DNA from: Sphingopyxis jiangsuensis
Lineage (GTDB): Bacteria; Pseudomonadota; Alphaproteobacteria; Sphingomonadales; Sphingomonadaceae
DNA: 47,500 bases
Direction of reading: 5' to 3'
Assembly (NCBI RefSeq): GCF_016734905.1
Contig: NZ_JAERPO010000003.1
Coordinates: 1-47,500, forward strand
Shown: positions 24,701 through 32,488 of the stretch, piece by piece
Layout: every line of letters starts with the position of its first letter
Numbering within the stretch: the first letter of the stretch is position 1
Notes under the pieces: generated by a model
Database searches by the model: none
Told to the model about the DNA's origin: nothing
Seen by the model: only the letters and a program-made list of their open reading frames with translations
Made by a program: the position numbers and the translations under genes

Positions 24701-24728
24701 ATGAACGGTTCGTGCAAGAGCCGTTCAT
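24701..24728 (+). terminator. Hairpin after hflC (weak terminator candidate)
   Basis: ATGAACGG (24701-24708) pairs with CCGTTCAT (24721-24728) around a 12-base loop. Only a few scattered Ts follow, so some read-through into the protease gene is likely. Confidence 0.4.
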
Positions 24729-24820
24729 GTTCAAATGGCGTTCAGCCGCAGGGCGCCAGATAACCGGCGCCGGGGTCCGCGGGTTTCCGTAAGATTCGTA
24801 AGAGAAGAGGATTTGCGATC

Positions 24821-26317
24821 GTGCGTTATGTTTATGGCATCACTTCGGCTTTGCTGGTCGGTGGCTCGGCGCTGGCGCTGGTCACCCAGTCGCCCGTCGG
24901 CGCCCAGGTCGCGCAAAATGAGTCGAGCGAAATCGCGCGCGCCGTCCCCCGGTCCGGCGCGCCCGAGAGCTTTGCCGACCTTGTCGAGCAGCTTCAGCCT
25001 GCCGTGGTCAATATCTCGACCAAGCAGGAGGTGACGCTCGGCGTCCGCCTCAATCCCTTTGCCGGAACGCGCGAGCCGATCACGCAGGAACAGCAGGGCG
25101 GCGGATCGGGCTTCCTGATCTCCAGCGACGGCTATATCGTCACCAACAATCATGTGATTTCGGGCGGCCCGCGCGGCGAGGCGGTCAACGAGGTCACGGT
25201 GACGCTGACCAACCTCAAGGAATATAAGGCGAAGATCGTCGGTCGCGACGCCGCGTCCGACCTTGCGCTGCTCAAGATCGAGGCTTCTGGCCTGCCGTTC
25301 GTCAAATTCGCCGACAGCAGCCGCGCGCGCGTCGGCGACTGGGTCGTCGCGATCGGCAATCCGCTCGGCCTCGGTTCGACGGTCACGGCCGGGATCATCT
25401 CGGCGGTTCAGCGCAACATCGGGCAGGGCGGTGCCTATGACCGCTATATCCAGACCGATACCGCGATCAACCGCGGCAATTCGGGCGGCCCGCTGTTCGA
25501 CCTTCAGGGCAATGTCGTCGGCATCAACAATATGCTGATCTCGCCCGTCGGCGCGAATATCGGCGTGAACTTCGCCATCCCCGCCGAAGCGGCGATTCCG
25601 GTCATCGACGCGCTGCGCGCTGGCGAGCGTCCGCAGCGCGGCTATCTGGGCGTTGCGATCGGTCCGGTGAGCGAGGATATGGCCGACGCGCTCGGGCTGC
25701 GCAAAGATCGCGGCGAATTGATCCAGCGCGTCGAAGAAGGGCAGGCCGCTGCCAAGGCCGGACTGCGGCGCGGCGACGTCGTGACCAAGGTCAACGGCAG
25801 GGAAGTGACGCCGCAGCAGACGCTGTCCTACATCGTCGCCAACATCAAACCCGGGACGCGCATCCCGCTCGAGGTGGTTCGCGACGGCAAGACGATCACG
25901 CTCAACGTTGTCGTGGGAACGCGGCCGCCCGAGGAAGAATTGGCGGGCAGCAATTTCGACCCCGAAGCCGAACAAACGCTTCCGGACGATCCGGCGGGCA
26001 GCGGCGACCAGGCGGTGCAGGAGCGGCTCGGAATGGCGGTTCAGACGGTCACCCCGGACATTGCACGCGCGATTGGCGTCGACACCGCCACCAAGGGACT
26101 GGTCATCGCAGCGGTCAGCGGCAGCAGCGATGCGGGCCGCAAAGGCCTGCGCCGCGGTGATGTCATCCTTAGCGCAAACGACAAGCCCGTCGCCTCGGCC
26201 GACGCGCTCGCCGCCGTCGTCGAAGAGGCGAAGCGCGCGGGCCGCGGAGCGGTGAAGCTCGAGATCCTGCGTCGCGGCGCGCCGCCGGGGTTCATCGCGA
26301 TTCGCATCGCGGGCTAA
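24821..26317 (+). CDS. DegP/HtrA-family periplasmic serine protease (Do)
   Basis: 498 aa from a GTG preceded by AGAAGAGG. A signal peptide (about residues 1-29, ending V-G-A-Q) directs it to the periplasm. The trypsin-like domain has the full triad His111 (T-N-N-H-V), Asp147 (A-S-D-L-A-L-L) and Ser221 (R-G-N-S-G-G-P-L). Two PDZ domains follow, at about 260-350 (R-G-Y-L-G-V-A-I-G) and about 395-490. It degrades or refolds damaged envelope proteins. Location after hflK-hflC is a conserved alphaproteobacterial arrangement that groups envelope quality control. A strong terminator ends the unit. Confidence 0.95.
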   Translation: MRYVYGITSALLVGGSALALVTQSPVGAQVAQNESSEIARAVPRSGAPESFADLVEQLQPAVVNISTKQEVTLGVRLNPFAGTREPITQEQQGGGSGFLISSDGYIVTNNHVISGGPRGEAVNEVTVTLTNLKEYKAKIVGRDAASDLALLKIEASGLPFVKFADSSRARVGDWVVAIGNPLGLGSTVTAGIISAVQRNIGQGGAYDRYIQTDTAINRGNSGGPLFDLQGNVVGINNMLISPVGANIGVNFAIPAEAAIPVIDALRAGERPQRGYLGVAIGPVSEDMADALGLRKDRGELIQRVEEGQAAAKAGLRRGDVVTKVNGREVTPQQTLSYIVANIKPGTRIPLEVVRDGKTITLNVVVGTRPPEEELAGSNFDPEAEQTLPDDPAGSGDQAVQERLGMAVQTVTPDIARAIGVDTATKGLVIAAVSGSSDAGRKGLRRGDVILSANDKPVASADALAAVVEEAKRAGRGAVKLEILRRGAPPGFIAIRIAG

Positions 26318-26335
26318 GGCCGGTCGATATTGATG

Positions 26336-26372
26336 AAGGGCGCCGCGCCGGATTCCGGGCGGCGCCCTTTTT
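26336..26372 (+). terminator. Rho-independent terminator of the protease gene
   Basis: AAGGGCGCCGC (26336-26346) pairs perfectly with GCGGCGCCCTT (26359-26369). An inner CCGG/CCGG extension (26348-26351 with 26355-26358) surrounds a three-base loop, and the stem runs into five Ts (26368-26372). It is the clearest intrinsic terminator in the window and lies 19 bp after the stop. Confidence 0.9.
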
Positions 26373-26393
26373 CATTTGCGAGCAACGCACGAT

Positions 26394-26408
26394 GTTCCTA
26401 TTATGTTC
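26394..26408. promoter_or_regulatory. LexA-like SOS box (GTTC-N7-GTTC)
   Basis: GTTCCTATTATGTTC matches the alphaproteobacterial LexA consensus GTTC-N7-GTTC (GAAC-N7-GAAC on the other strand). It lies 19 bp before the ATG of the VOC gene and after the protease terminator, in the only place where that gene's promoter can be. An 8-base match can occur by chance about once in a window of this size, so position is the main support. Confidence 0.4.
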
Positions 26409-26427
26409 CGATAGGTGAGTCGGGAGA

Positions 26428-26802
26428 ATGACGATGATCGGATATGTGACGCTGGGCACCAACGACCTTGCCAAGGCCGCGCCCTTCTATGACGCGCTGA
26501 CCGCCGAACTTGGCGTGCCGCGGATGATGGAATTCGACGGATTCATCGCGTGGGGCAAGGAAGGCGGGGGTGCCGGTATCGGCCTGACCAAGCCGTTCGA
26601 CGGCAATGCGGCGACGGTCGGCAATGGCGTGATGGTCGCGCTTGCGGCGAAGGACAAGGAACAGGTCCAGCGGCTCTACGACATTGCGCTCGCCAATGGC
26701 GGCACCTGCGAAGGCCCCCCGGGACCGCGCGGCGACACTTTCTACGCTGCCTATTTCCGCGATCTCGACGGCAACAAGCTCAACGCCTTTGTGATGGGCT
26801 GA
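26428..26802 (+). CDS. VOC-family (glyoxalase/bleomycin-resistance-like) protein
   Basis: 124 aa single-module VOC protein. G-Y-V-T-L-G-T-N-D-L-A-K-A-A-P-F-Y-D-A-L at the N-terminus and a C-terminal F-Y-A-A-Y-F-R-D-L-D-G-N-K-L-N-A-F are typical of small lactoylglutathione-lyase-like proteins with two beta-alpha-beta-beta-beta units. Threonine or valine occupies the place where classical glyoxalase I has its first metal-binding His, so that activity is doubtful. GGGAGA just precedes ATG 26428; ATG 26434 is possible. The gene is flanked by a terminator upstream and may be under LexA control. Confidence 0.88.
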   Translation: MTMIGYVTLGTNDLAKAAPFYDALTAELGVPRMMEFDGFIAWGKEGGGAGIGLTKPFDGNAATVGNGVMVALAAKDKEQVQRLYDIALANGGTCEGPPGPRGDTFYAAYFRDLDGNKLNAFVMG

Positions 26803-26874
26803 CGAAGGGCGCCGCCTTGATTTCCTGACCCTCCGCTCTAGACCCTGGTAGACAGGACAGCGGAGGAGACGGGC

Positions 26875-28479
26875 GTGAGCAACGGCGGCGAAGCGAGCGA
26901 AATCTATATCGGCCTTGGCGGCGGCGGCGCGGCGGACGGGCCGCGCCAGTCGCTCGTGCTCAAGCGCGCGAACCGTCACGGCCTCATCGCCGGCGCGACC
27001 GGAACCGGCAAGACGGTGACGCTGCAGGGGCTTGCGGAAAGCTTTTCGGCGGTCGGCGTCCCGGTTTTCGTGGCCGATGTGAAGGGCGACCTGTCCGGCA
27101 TGGCGATGGCGGGCAGCCCGACCGCCAAGACGCACGAACCCTTTTCAAAACGCGCCGCCGAAATCGGTGACGGCGATTGGGTCTATCGCGACAATCCCGT
27201 GATCTTCTGGGACCTGTTCGGCGAGCAGGGCCATCCGGTGCGCACGACGATCTCCGAAATGGGGCCGCTGCTGCTCGCACGGCTGATGGGACTCAACGAG
27301 ACGCAGGAAGGCGTGCTGAACATCGTCTTTCGTTTCGCTGACGAACAGGGAATGCTGTTGCTCGACCTCGAAGATTTGCAGTCGATGCTGGCCTATACGT
27401 CTCTTCATGCCGCCGATCTGACCGCCAAATATGGCAATGTGACGAAGGCGAGCATTGGCGCGATTCAGCGTCAGCTGCTGACGCTCGAAACTCAAGGAGG
27501 AGCGCAGTTTTTCGGCGAACCGGCGCTTGAGATCGATGATATGATGCAGTGCGATGAACAGGGGCGCGGCTATATAAACATACTCGCCGCGGACAAGCTG
27601 ATGGCGAGCCCCAAGCTTTATGCGACTTTTCTGCTGTGGCTGCTCGCCGAAATGTTCGAGACGCTTCCGGAAGTCGGGGACCCCGAAAAGCCCAAGCTGG
27701 TCTTCTTCTTCGACGAAGCCCATCTGTTGTTCGACGATGCCCCCAAAGCACTGATCGACAAGATCGAACAAGTCGTGCGGCTGATACGTTCAAAGGGGGT
27801 GGGCGTCTATTTCGTCACGCAGAATCCCATCGACGTGCCCGAAGAAGTCGCCGGCCAGCTTGGCAACCGGGTCCAGCATGCGCTGCGCGCATTCACTCCC
27901 CGCGATCAAAGGGCGGTCAAGGCCGCCGCAGACACGTTTCGCCAGAATCCAACGGTCGATGTGGCGCGCGCGATCACCGAATTGAAAGTTGGCGAAGCGC
28001 TGGTTTCGCTGCTGCTGGCCGACGGTGCGCCGTCGCCGGTCGAGCGCACCCTGATCAAGCCGCCTTGTTCGCGCGCCGGTCCCCTGACCCCGAAAGAGCG
28101 TGCGATCATCCAGTCGATCTCGCCGATCGAAGGCAAGTATGACACGCGGGTCGATCGAGAAAGTGCCGAAGAGGTCATTGCACAGAAATCGCTCGACGCT
28201 GCCGCTACCGCCAATGAAGTAGCCGAAAAGGGGCGTGAGGAGGTCGGCAAGCGCGAACGCAAGAGCACGAGTATATGGGGCAAAGCCGCGAAACGCGCCG
28301 CCAGTGCGGTCGCGGGATCGGCGGCATCGATTGCTGCTGCCGCGGTTCTTGGAAAGAAGTCGCGATCCGATCCGATGCGCAACGCTGCGACTTCGGCGGC
28401 AGGGTCGGTGGCTACCGATCTCGGCGGGCCTATGGTTGGGCGTTTCGTCCGCAATCTTATCGGCGGACTGATGCGTTGA
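26875..28479 (+). CDS. HerA-like DUF853 ATPase
   Basis: 534 aa from a GTG with GGAGGAG upstream. A FtsK/HerA-type P-loop ATPase: Walker A G-A-T-G-T-G-K-T at residues 40-47, the DUF853 hallmark [10 protein letters not shown] just after it, Walker [13 protein letters not shown] near 280, and F-V-T-Q-N-P near 310. A C-terminal tail of about 130 residues rich in Ala, Lys and Arg is probably flexible. DUF853 proteins are widespread and of unproven function; a DNA-translocating motor is the usual inference. No NurA-type nuclease gene is nearby. Confidence 0.9.
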   Translation: MSNGGEASEIYIGLGGGGAADGPRQSLVLKRANRHGLIAGATGTGKTVTLQGLAESFSAVGVPVFVADVKGDLSGMAMAGSPTAKTHEPFSKRAAEIGDGDWVYRDNPVIFWDLFGEQGHPVRTTISEMGPLLLARLMGLNETQEGVLNIVFRFADEQGMLLLDLEDLQSMLAYTSLHAADLTAKYGNVTKASIGAIQRQLLTLETQGGAQFFGEPALEIDDMMQCDEQGRGYINILAADKLMASPKLYATFLLWLLAEMFETLPEVGDPEKPKLVFFFDEAHLLFDDAPKALIDKIEQVVRLIRSKGVGVYFVTQNPIDVPEEVAGQLGNRVQHALRAFTPRDQRAVKAAADTFRQNPTVDVARAITELKVGEALVSLLLADGAPSPVERTLIKPPCSRAGPLTPKERAIIQSISPIEGKYDTRVDRESAEEVIAQKSLDAAATANEVAEKGREEVGKRERKSTSIWGKAAKRAASAVAGSAASIAAAAVLGKKSRSDPMRNAATSAAGSVATDLGGPMVGRFVRNLIGGLMR

Positions 28480-28489
28480 CTTCGCCCAG

Positions 28490-28939
28490 ATGACCGAATC
28501 CGACTCTGCATTAATGGAAGCGAGCCTTGCCGCCGTCGGCGCGGCAGGCATCGACATCCGTCATTCACTCTTTGCGAGCTTCTTCGCGGCGTTTCCGGAG
28601 CGCCGCGCGACCTTCATCTCGGTCGATGCGGCTTCGCGGCGGATGACCGACGAAACGCTGCAGATGATGCTGGGACTCGCGCAGGGGGAGGCGTGGGTGT
28701 GGCCGCTCGTCGCCGAGCTGGTTTTTACCCATCGCAGCTACGGGTCGCTGCCGATCGCCGAATATGACGCGTTCATCGACATGACCATCGCCGAGCTAGG
28801 CGCGGTCGCGGGCGCCGAATGGACCGCCGACAGCGCCGCGGCCTGGCAGCGCCACGGCGACGCGCTGAAGCAGATGATCCGCAGGGCGCGCGCCGAATGG
28901 TCCGAGGCGATGCCGGCGGGGGCGCCCGCGCCGGCCTGA
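28490..28939 (+). CDS. Divergent globin-like protein
   Basis: 149 aa, all-helical by appearance. The spacing of key residues follows the flavohemoglobin-type globin pattern: F-F-A-A-F-P-E-R-R-A-T-F (residues 31-42, B-C helices and CD1 Phe42), R-M-T-D-E-T-L (51-57), V-F-T-H-R-S-Y-G (78-85) with His81 in the place of the proximal heme ligand, E-Y-D-A-F-I (91-96), and W-T-A-D-S-A-A-A-W (111-119). The B10 position seems to be Phe rather than Tyr. The assignment is inference from pattern; heme binding is untested. It starts 10 bp after the HerA-like gene and probably shares its mRNA. Confidence 0.6.
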   Translation: MTESDSALMEASLAAVGAAGIDIRHSLFASFFAAFPERRATFISVDAASRRMTDETLQMMLGLAQGEAWVWPLVAELVFTHRSYGSLPIAEYDAFIDMTIAELGAVAGAEWTADSAAAWQRHGDALKQMIRRARAEWSEAMPAGAPAPA

Positions 28940-28952
28940 CCCCGCGCGCGTC

Positions 28953-28997
28953 GAAGCGGGCTTCGTGGGCAGGTTCAAGCGCCTGCCGGGCCGCTTC
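28953..28997. terminator. Two-part stem-loop between convergent genes
   Basis: GAAGCGG (28953-28959) pairs with CCGCTTC (28991-28997), and inside it GGCAGG (28968-28973) pairs with CCTGCC (28982-28987). It lies between the convergent globin-like and thioesterase genes and could serve both strands. No T-tract is present on either side. Confidence 0.45.
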
Positions 28998-29005
28998 GCT
29001 GCCGC

Positions 29006-29416
29006 CTAGGCCTTTTCGCCGGGAAAGAAGCGCGCGATGACGTCGCCGGCGAGCCGCGCCGGACGGAGCGTGTCGGCGTCGAGGCAGCACCAGCTCGACT
29101 TGACCTCGGCGAGCACATCTTCCCCGCGCTTGATGATGGTTTCGTAAAAGGCGCGCGCGCCCTGGACCTTTTCGAGAATCACCGTCGCGATGACCTGATC
29201 GTCAAGAAAAGCGGGGCGGCGATAGGTGATCTCGTGCTTCAGCGCGACCCACAGATGCTGCGCCACCGCGTCGGGAGGCGCGATCTTGCGCCAGTGGGCG
29301 AGCACCGCCTCCTGCACCCAGCTCAAATAATGGGCGTTGTTGACGTGCCCCATGAAGTCGATGACCTCGGGTCCGACGGTGATGTCATGGTCATGGGGAA
29401 GCGATGCAGCCGTCAT
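29006..29416 (-). CDS. Acyl-CoA thioesterase, 4HBT/YbgC-like hotdog fold
   Basis: 136 aa single hotdog domain. The N-terminal I-D-F-M-G-H-V-N-N-A-H-Y-L-S-W-V-Q-E-A is the classic 4-hydroxybenzoyl-CoA-thioesterase pattern, with the helix that carries the catalytic region. H-E-I-T-Y-R-R-P-A-F-L-D-D-Q-V follows in the middle strand. It should hydrolyse an acyl-CoA thioester in the cytosol; chain length cannot be told from sequence. The gene lies 45 bp downstream of queF on the same strand. Confidence 0.88.
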   Translation of the reverse strand: MTAASLPHDHDITVGPEVIDFMGHVNNAHYLSWVQEAVLAHWRKIAPPDAVAQHLWVALKHEITYRRPAFLDDQVIATVILEKVQGARAFYETIIKRGEDVLAEVKSSWCCLDADTLRPARLAGDVIARFFPGEKA

Positions 29417-29461
29417 ATCGCTTACACTAATGTCGATATTTTGTGACGGAAAGGTGAATCG

Positions 29462-29932
29462 TCATCCTCGCCCGCGATAGGGCGCGACACCTTGATCGGG
29501 GAGCCACAATCCTGCGGGCGGCGGGCCCGACTGCCAGAAGACGTCGATCGGGATGCCGCCGCGCGGATACCAATAGCCGCCGATGCGCAGCCATTGCGGC
29601 TGCATCTCGTCGAACAGGCGGCGGCCGATGCCGACGGTGCAATCCTCGTGAAAGCCCGCATGGTTACGGAACGCGCCGAGGAAGAGCTTGAGGCTCTTCG
29701 ATTCGACGATCGTATCGCGTGGTGCATAGTCGATGACGAGGTGCGCGAAATCGGGCTGGCCGGTGACCGGGCACAGCGAGGTGAATTCGGGGGCGGCGAA
29801 GCGCACGAGGTAAAGCTCGCCCGCGCGCGGGTTCGGAACATAGTCGAGCACCGCCGCCTCGGGCGAGACAGGCAGTTCGCTCGACTGGCCGAGATGTTTG
29901 GGCGCAAGCGGCGTTTGGCTGGAATCACTCAT
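29462..29932 (-). CDS. queF: NADPH-dependent 7-cyano-7-deazaguanine reductase
   Basis: 156 aa, the short unimodular QueF type. It reduces preQ0 to preQ1 in queuosine synthesis. [12 protein letters not shown] gives nucleophile Cys54 and acid/base Asp61. [11 protein letters not shown], the QueF NADPH-binding motif, and F-H-E-D-C complete the active site. No preQ1 riboswitch is visible in the short region upstream, and no other queuosine genes are in the window. Confidence 0.96.
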   Translation of the reverse strand: MSDSSQTPLAPKHLGQSSELPVSPEAAVLDYVPNPRAGELYLVRFAAPEFTSLCPVTGQPDFAHLVIDYAPRDTIVESKSLKLFLGAFRNHAGFHEDCTVGIGRRLFDEMQPQWLRIGGYWYPRGGIPIDVFWQSGPPPAGLWLPDQGVAPYRGRG

Positions 29933-30059
29933 GGCTTTCGTCTAGTGCGGCGCGCGGCCGATGTCATCGCCGTTGATGGCGCAAGTGGCCGCGGCCGGGT
30001 TCAGCGCCAATTCAGCGGCGAGGACGCGGTATCGCATGTTGGATTTGCAATTTGGAACG

Positions 30060-31379
30060 ATGGTGCGAGTCAAGCAATCGATAAGCAGGATGGCGCATGT
30101 GTCGCTGGCGGCGATGGCGGCCGCGGCAGGATTGGCCAGTCCCGGCCTTGCGCAGGATGCGGAGGCACCTACTCCCACACCGGCCCCCGCGCCCGGACGG
30201 TCGATCGACTTCCGCCTGCCGCCCGCGAACGATGGCCGCGCGTCGGGGGTTCAGGGGCCGTCGGACAACGGCTTGCCGCCGCTGGCGCCGGGCGAGCGGC
30301 GCGGCCTGCCGACACCGGCGCCGAGCCCGACTCCAGCGCCGCCGCGCGCACCCGTTGTCGTGCCGACCCAGCCGGAGCCAGCGCCGTCCACGACAACGCC
30401 GCCGCCGTCGGCCGACAGGTCTGCGGTATCGCGACCCGCTGCGCGCGGTGCGCCTGCAACCGCTTCGAGCGCCGCGCCGCCGCCGACCGCGCCGTCGATT
30501 CCCGATCCCGCTGTGCCGCCGCCGCTCGAAACGGACCCTCAGCCGGAAGCCGAACCGTCGCGGTCCGTTTCCGACGACGAGGTGCTTGTCGAACAGCCGG
30601 TCCCGACGAACGACGGCGGAGCGACGCCCTGGTGGGCGTGGATGCTCGCGGCGCTGGCAGCGGTCGGCGCGGGGCTGTGGTATTGGCGCCGCCGCCCCGC
30701 GCTGGCCGGCGATGCGCCGGTTGACGAGCCAGCGATTGCGGAAAAGCCCGTTGCACCGCCGCAGCGCGCAGCGGCCCCGCCACAAACGCCTTTGCCGGAA
30801 CCGACGCCCGCGCGCCTTGCGCCGCCGCCGCGTCCGGCGTCGACGCTGGTGACGCGTCCCTTGGCCGAGCAACGCGCGCAAGTGTCGCTCGAACTCGAAA
30901 TTCGCAGCATCCAGATCTTGCCCGATCGCGTCGAAATCGGCTTTGCTCTGACGATTGCCAACAGCGGCACGCTCGCTGCGACGGGCATGATGATTCGCAT
31001 TGCGGCGGGGCAGGGATCGGCGATGCAGGAAGGCGTGCTCGCCCGCTTCTTCGACGGTGCGGGCGGCAGCATGTTGCGCGACGATATGGTGATCGAACCG
31101 GGTGCGAGCGACAGCGTCAGCACCGAAATCGCACTGCCGCGCGCGGCGATCGAGCCGCTGATGATCGCGGGCAAGCCGATGCTGGTTCCGGTGATGGCAT
31201 TCGATATCACCTATCATTGGGACGGTCCCGGCGACGCTTTCGGCCAGCAAGCGGAAACCTTCGTCCTCGGGCGCCTTGGCGATGCCACCGACAAACTTGC
31301 GCCGCTGCCGCTCGACCGCGCGAAGCACAAGGTCGAGCGGCCCGCCGCGCGCGCCACCGCAATGCGCCGCATCCAATAG
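30060..31379 (+). CDS. Proline-rich single-pass membrane protein of unknown function
   Basis: 439 aa from the ATG at 30060; an in-frame ATG at 30090 (M-A-H-V-S-L) is an alternative. A signal peptide (…A-A-G-L-A-S-P-G-L-A-Q-D) is followed by about 150 residues rich in Pro, Ala and Thr, a predicted membrane segment T-P-W-W-A-W-M-L-A-A-L-A-A-V-G near residue 195 and a basic R-R-R. A second proline-rich stretch leads to a conserved-looking beta-rich C-terminal domain (about 285-420; L-E-L-E-I-R-S-I-Q-I-L-P-D-R-V-E). This layout implies a periplasmic or surface-facing N-terminal part and a cytosolic C-terminal domain. I do not recognise the family. Confidence 0.75.
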   Translation: MVRVKQSISRMAHVSLAAMAAAAGLASPGLAQDAEAPTPTPAPAPGRSIDFRLPPANDGRASGVQGPSDNGLPPLAPGERRGLPTPAPSPTPAPPRAPVVVPTQPEPAPSTTTPPPSADRSAVSRPAARGAPATASSAAPPPTAPSIPDPAVPPPLETDPQPEAEPSRSVSDDEVLVEQPVPTNDGGATPWWAWMLAALAAVGAGLWYWRRRPALAGDAPVDEPAIAEKPVAPPQRAAAPPQTPLPEPTPARLAPPPRPASTLVTRPLAEQRAQVSLELEIRSIQILPDRVEIGFALTIANSGTLAATGMMIRIAAGQGSAMQEGVLARFFDGAGGSMLRDDMVIEPGASDSVSTEIALPRAAIEPLMIAGKPMLVPVMAFDITYHWDGPGDAFGQQAETFVLGRLGDATDKLAPLPLDRAKHKVERPAARATAMRRIQ

Positions 31380-31583
31380 GCGCCGGTTCAAGCGATCGGG
31401 GATGTTGTCCCTTTTCGAGCCGCTTTTCTGTTGCGGTGCAACATCGTCTGAGGCAGGACGCGTCCGTGCTTGAAAAGAAGCACGGTGGGGCATAGGCTTG
31501 GACTTCCCCAGGAAAGCAGAGCCACAGCAGGATGGCCGGCGAAGGGACAGGCAGTTTCCAACCGGTCGCAACAGGAGCATGAC
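31380..31583 (+). promoter_or_regulatory. Leader/intergenic region of sseA with perfect hairpin
   Basis: No gene is visible in these 204 bases. CCGTGCTT (31464-31471) and AAGCACGG (31478-31485) form a perfect 8-bp hairpin with a six-base loop, followed by G-rich and C-rich segments (for example GGGG near 31487-31490 and CCCC near 31506-31509) that could pair further. The ribosome-binding site ACAGGAG (31571-31577) is well placed for the ATG at 31584. A structured leader is possible; I cannot match it to a known riboswitch class. Confidence 0.35.
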
Positions 31584-32426
31584 ATGGACGCCTTGGTCTC
31601 AACCGACTGGCTGGAACGCGAACTGGGGGCATCGGACCTGCGGGTGGTCGATGCGACGAAATTCATGGCCGGGACGGACCGCGATGCGCGCGCCGAATAT
31701 GAGGCCGGACACATTCCGGGCGCGGTGTTCATGGACCTTGCCGAGCTGACCGATGCGTCGAGCGACATCGACAATATGGCGCCGCCTCCCGAAAAATTCG
31801 CGAGCCGCATGCAGTCGTTGGGCCTCGGCGACGGCAGCCGGATCGTCATTTACGACGACAGCCCGCTCAAGAGCGCGGCGCGCGCCTGGTGGCTTCTCAA
31901 GCTGTTCGGGGCGCACGATGTTGCGCTGCTCGACGGCGGGCTCGCCAAATGGAAGGCCGAGGGCCGACCGCTCGAAATGGGCAAACAGGCGCTGCGCCAC
32001 CGCCACTTCACCGTGTGGCGCGACGCCAAGGCGGTTCGCACCAAGGAACAGGTGCTCGAAAATCTGGCGCTCGAAACCGAGCAGCTTGTCGACGCGCGCC
32101 CCGCCGCGCGCTTCACTGGCGAGGATCGCGATCCGCGTCCGGGCGTCGCGCCAGGTCATATTCCGGGGTCGCGCAGCTTGCCGCACAGCGACCTGTTCAA
32201 CGCCGACGGAACGTGGAAGCGTGGCGACGAGTTGAAAGCCGCCTTCGACGCCGCGGGCGTCGACTTCGACCGACCGCTCGTCGCGACGTGCGGGTCGGGC
32301 ATGACCGCGACGGTCGTCGCCTTTGGCGCGCATCTTCTCGGCAAGGAAGATGTTGCGGTCTATGACGGAAGCTGGTCCGAATGGGGCGCCGATCCGGCGA
32401 CCCCCAAGGCGACGGGCGGCGCCTGA
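31584..32426 (+). CDS. sseA: 3-mercaptopyruvate sulfurtransferase
   Basis: 280 aa with two rhodanese domains. It moves sulfur from 3-mercaptopyruvate to thiophilic acceptors. The inactive N-terminal rhodanese spans about 1-140 (E-Y-E-A-G-H-I-P-G-A-V-F). The active one has Cys236 in A-T-C-G-S-G-M-T-A, the C-G-S-G loop typical of mercaptopyruvate rather than thiosulfate enzymes, and A-P-G-H-I-P-G-S-R-S-L near 190. ATG 31584 has a good ribosome-binding site 6 bases upstream. It is followed by a PLP-dependent sulfur amino-acid enzyme on the same strand. Confidence 0.94.
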   Translation: MDALVSTDWLERELGASDLRVVDATKFMAGTDRDARAEYEAGHIPGAVFMDLAELTDASSDIDNMAPPPEKFASRMQSLGLGDGSRIVIYDDSPLKSAARAWWLLKLFGAHDVALLDGGLAKWKAEGRPLEMGKQALRHRHFTVWRDAKAVRTKEQVLENLALETEQLVDARPAARFTGEDRDPRPGVAPGHIPGSRSLPHSDLFNADGTWKRGDELKAAFDAAGVDFDRPLVATCGSGMTATVVAFGAHLLGKEDVAVYDGSWSEWGADPATPKATGGA

Positions 32427-32488
32427 TCGCCGCCGCGCTATCGGGGCTGGCGACTGGCTTTTGCCCCGATTCCCGCTAACAAGGTGGG

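Noticed and set aside
29933..30059. Possible preQ1 riboswitch before queF
   Set aside because: The short A-rich pseudoknot core expected of preQ1 riboswitches is not visible on the minus strand of this gap.
30012..31580. Minus-strand 522-codon frame opposite the proline-rich protein
   Set aside because: Extreme Arg content mirrors the Pro/Ala codons of the plus strand. The plus frame has a signal peptide and a membrane segment.
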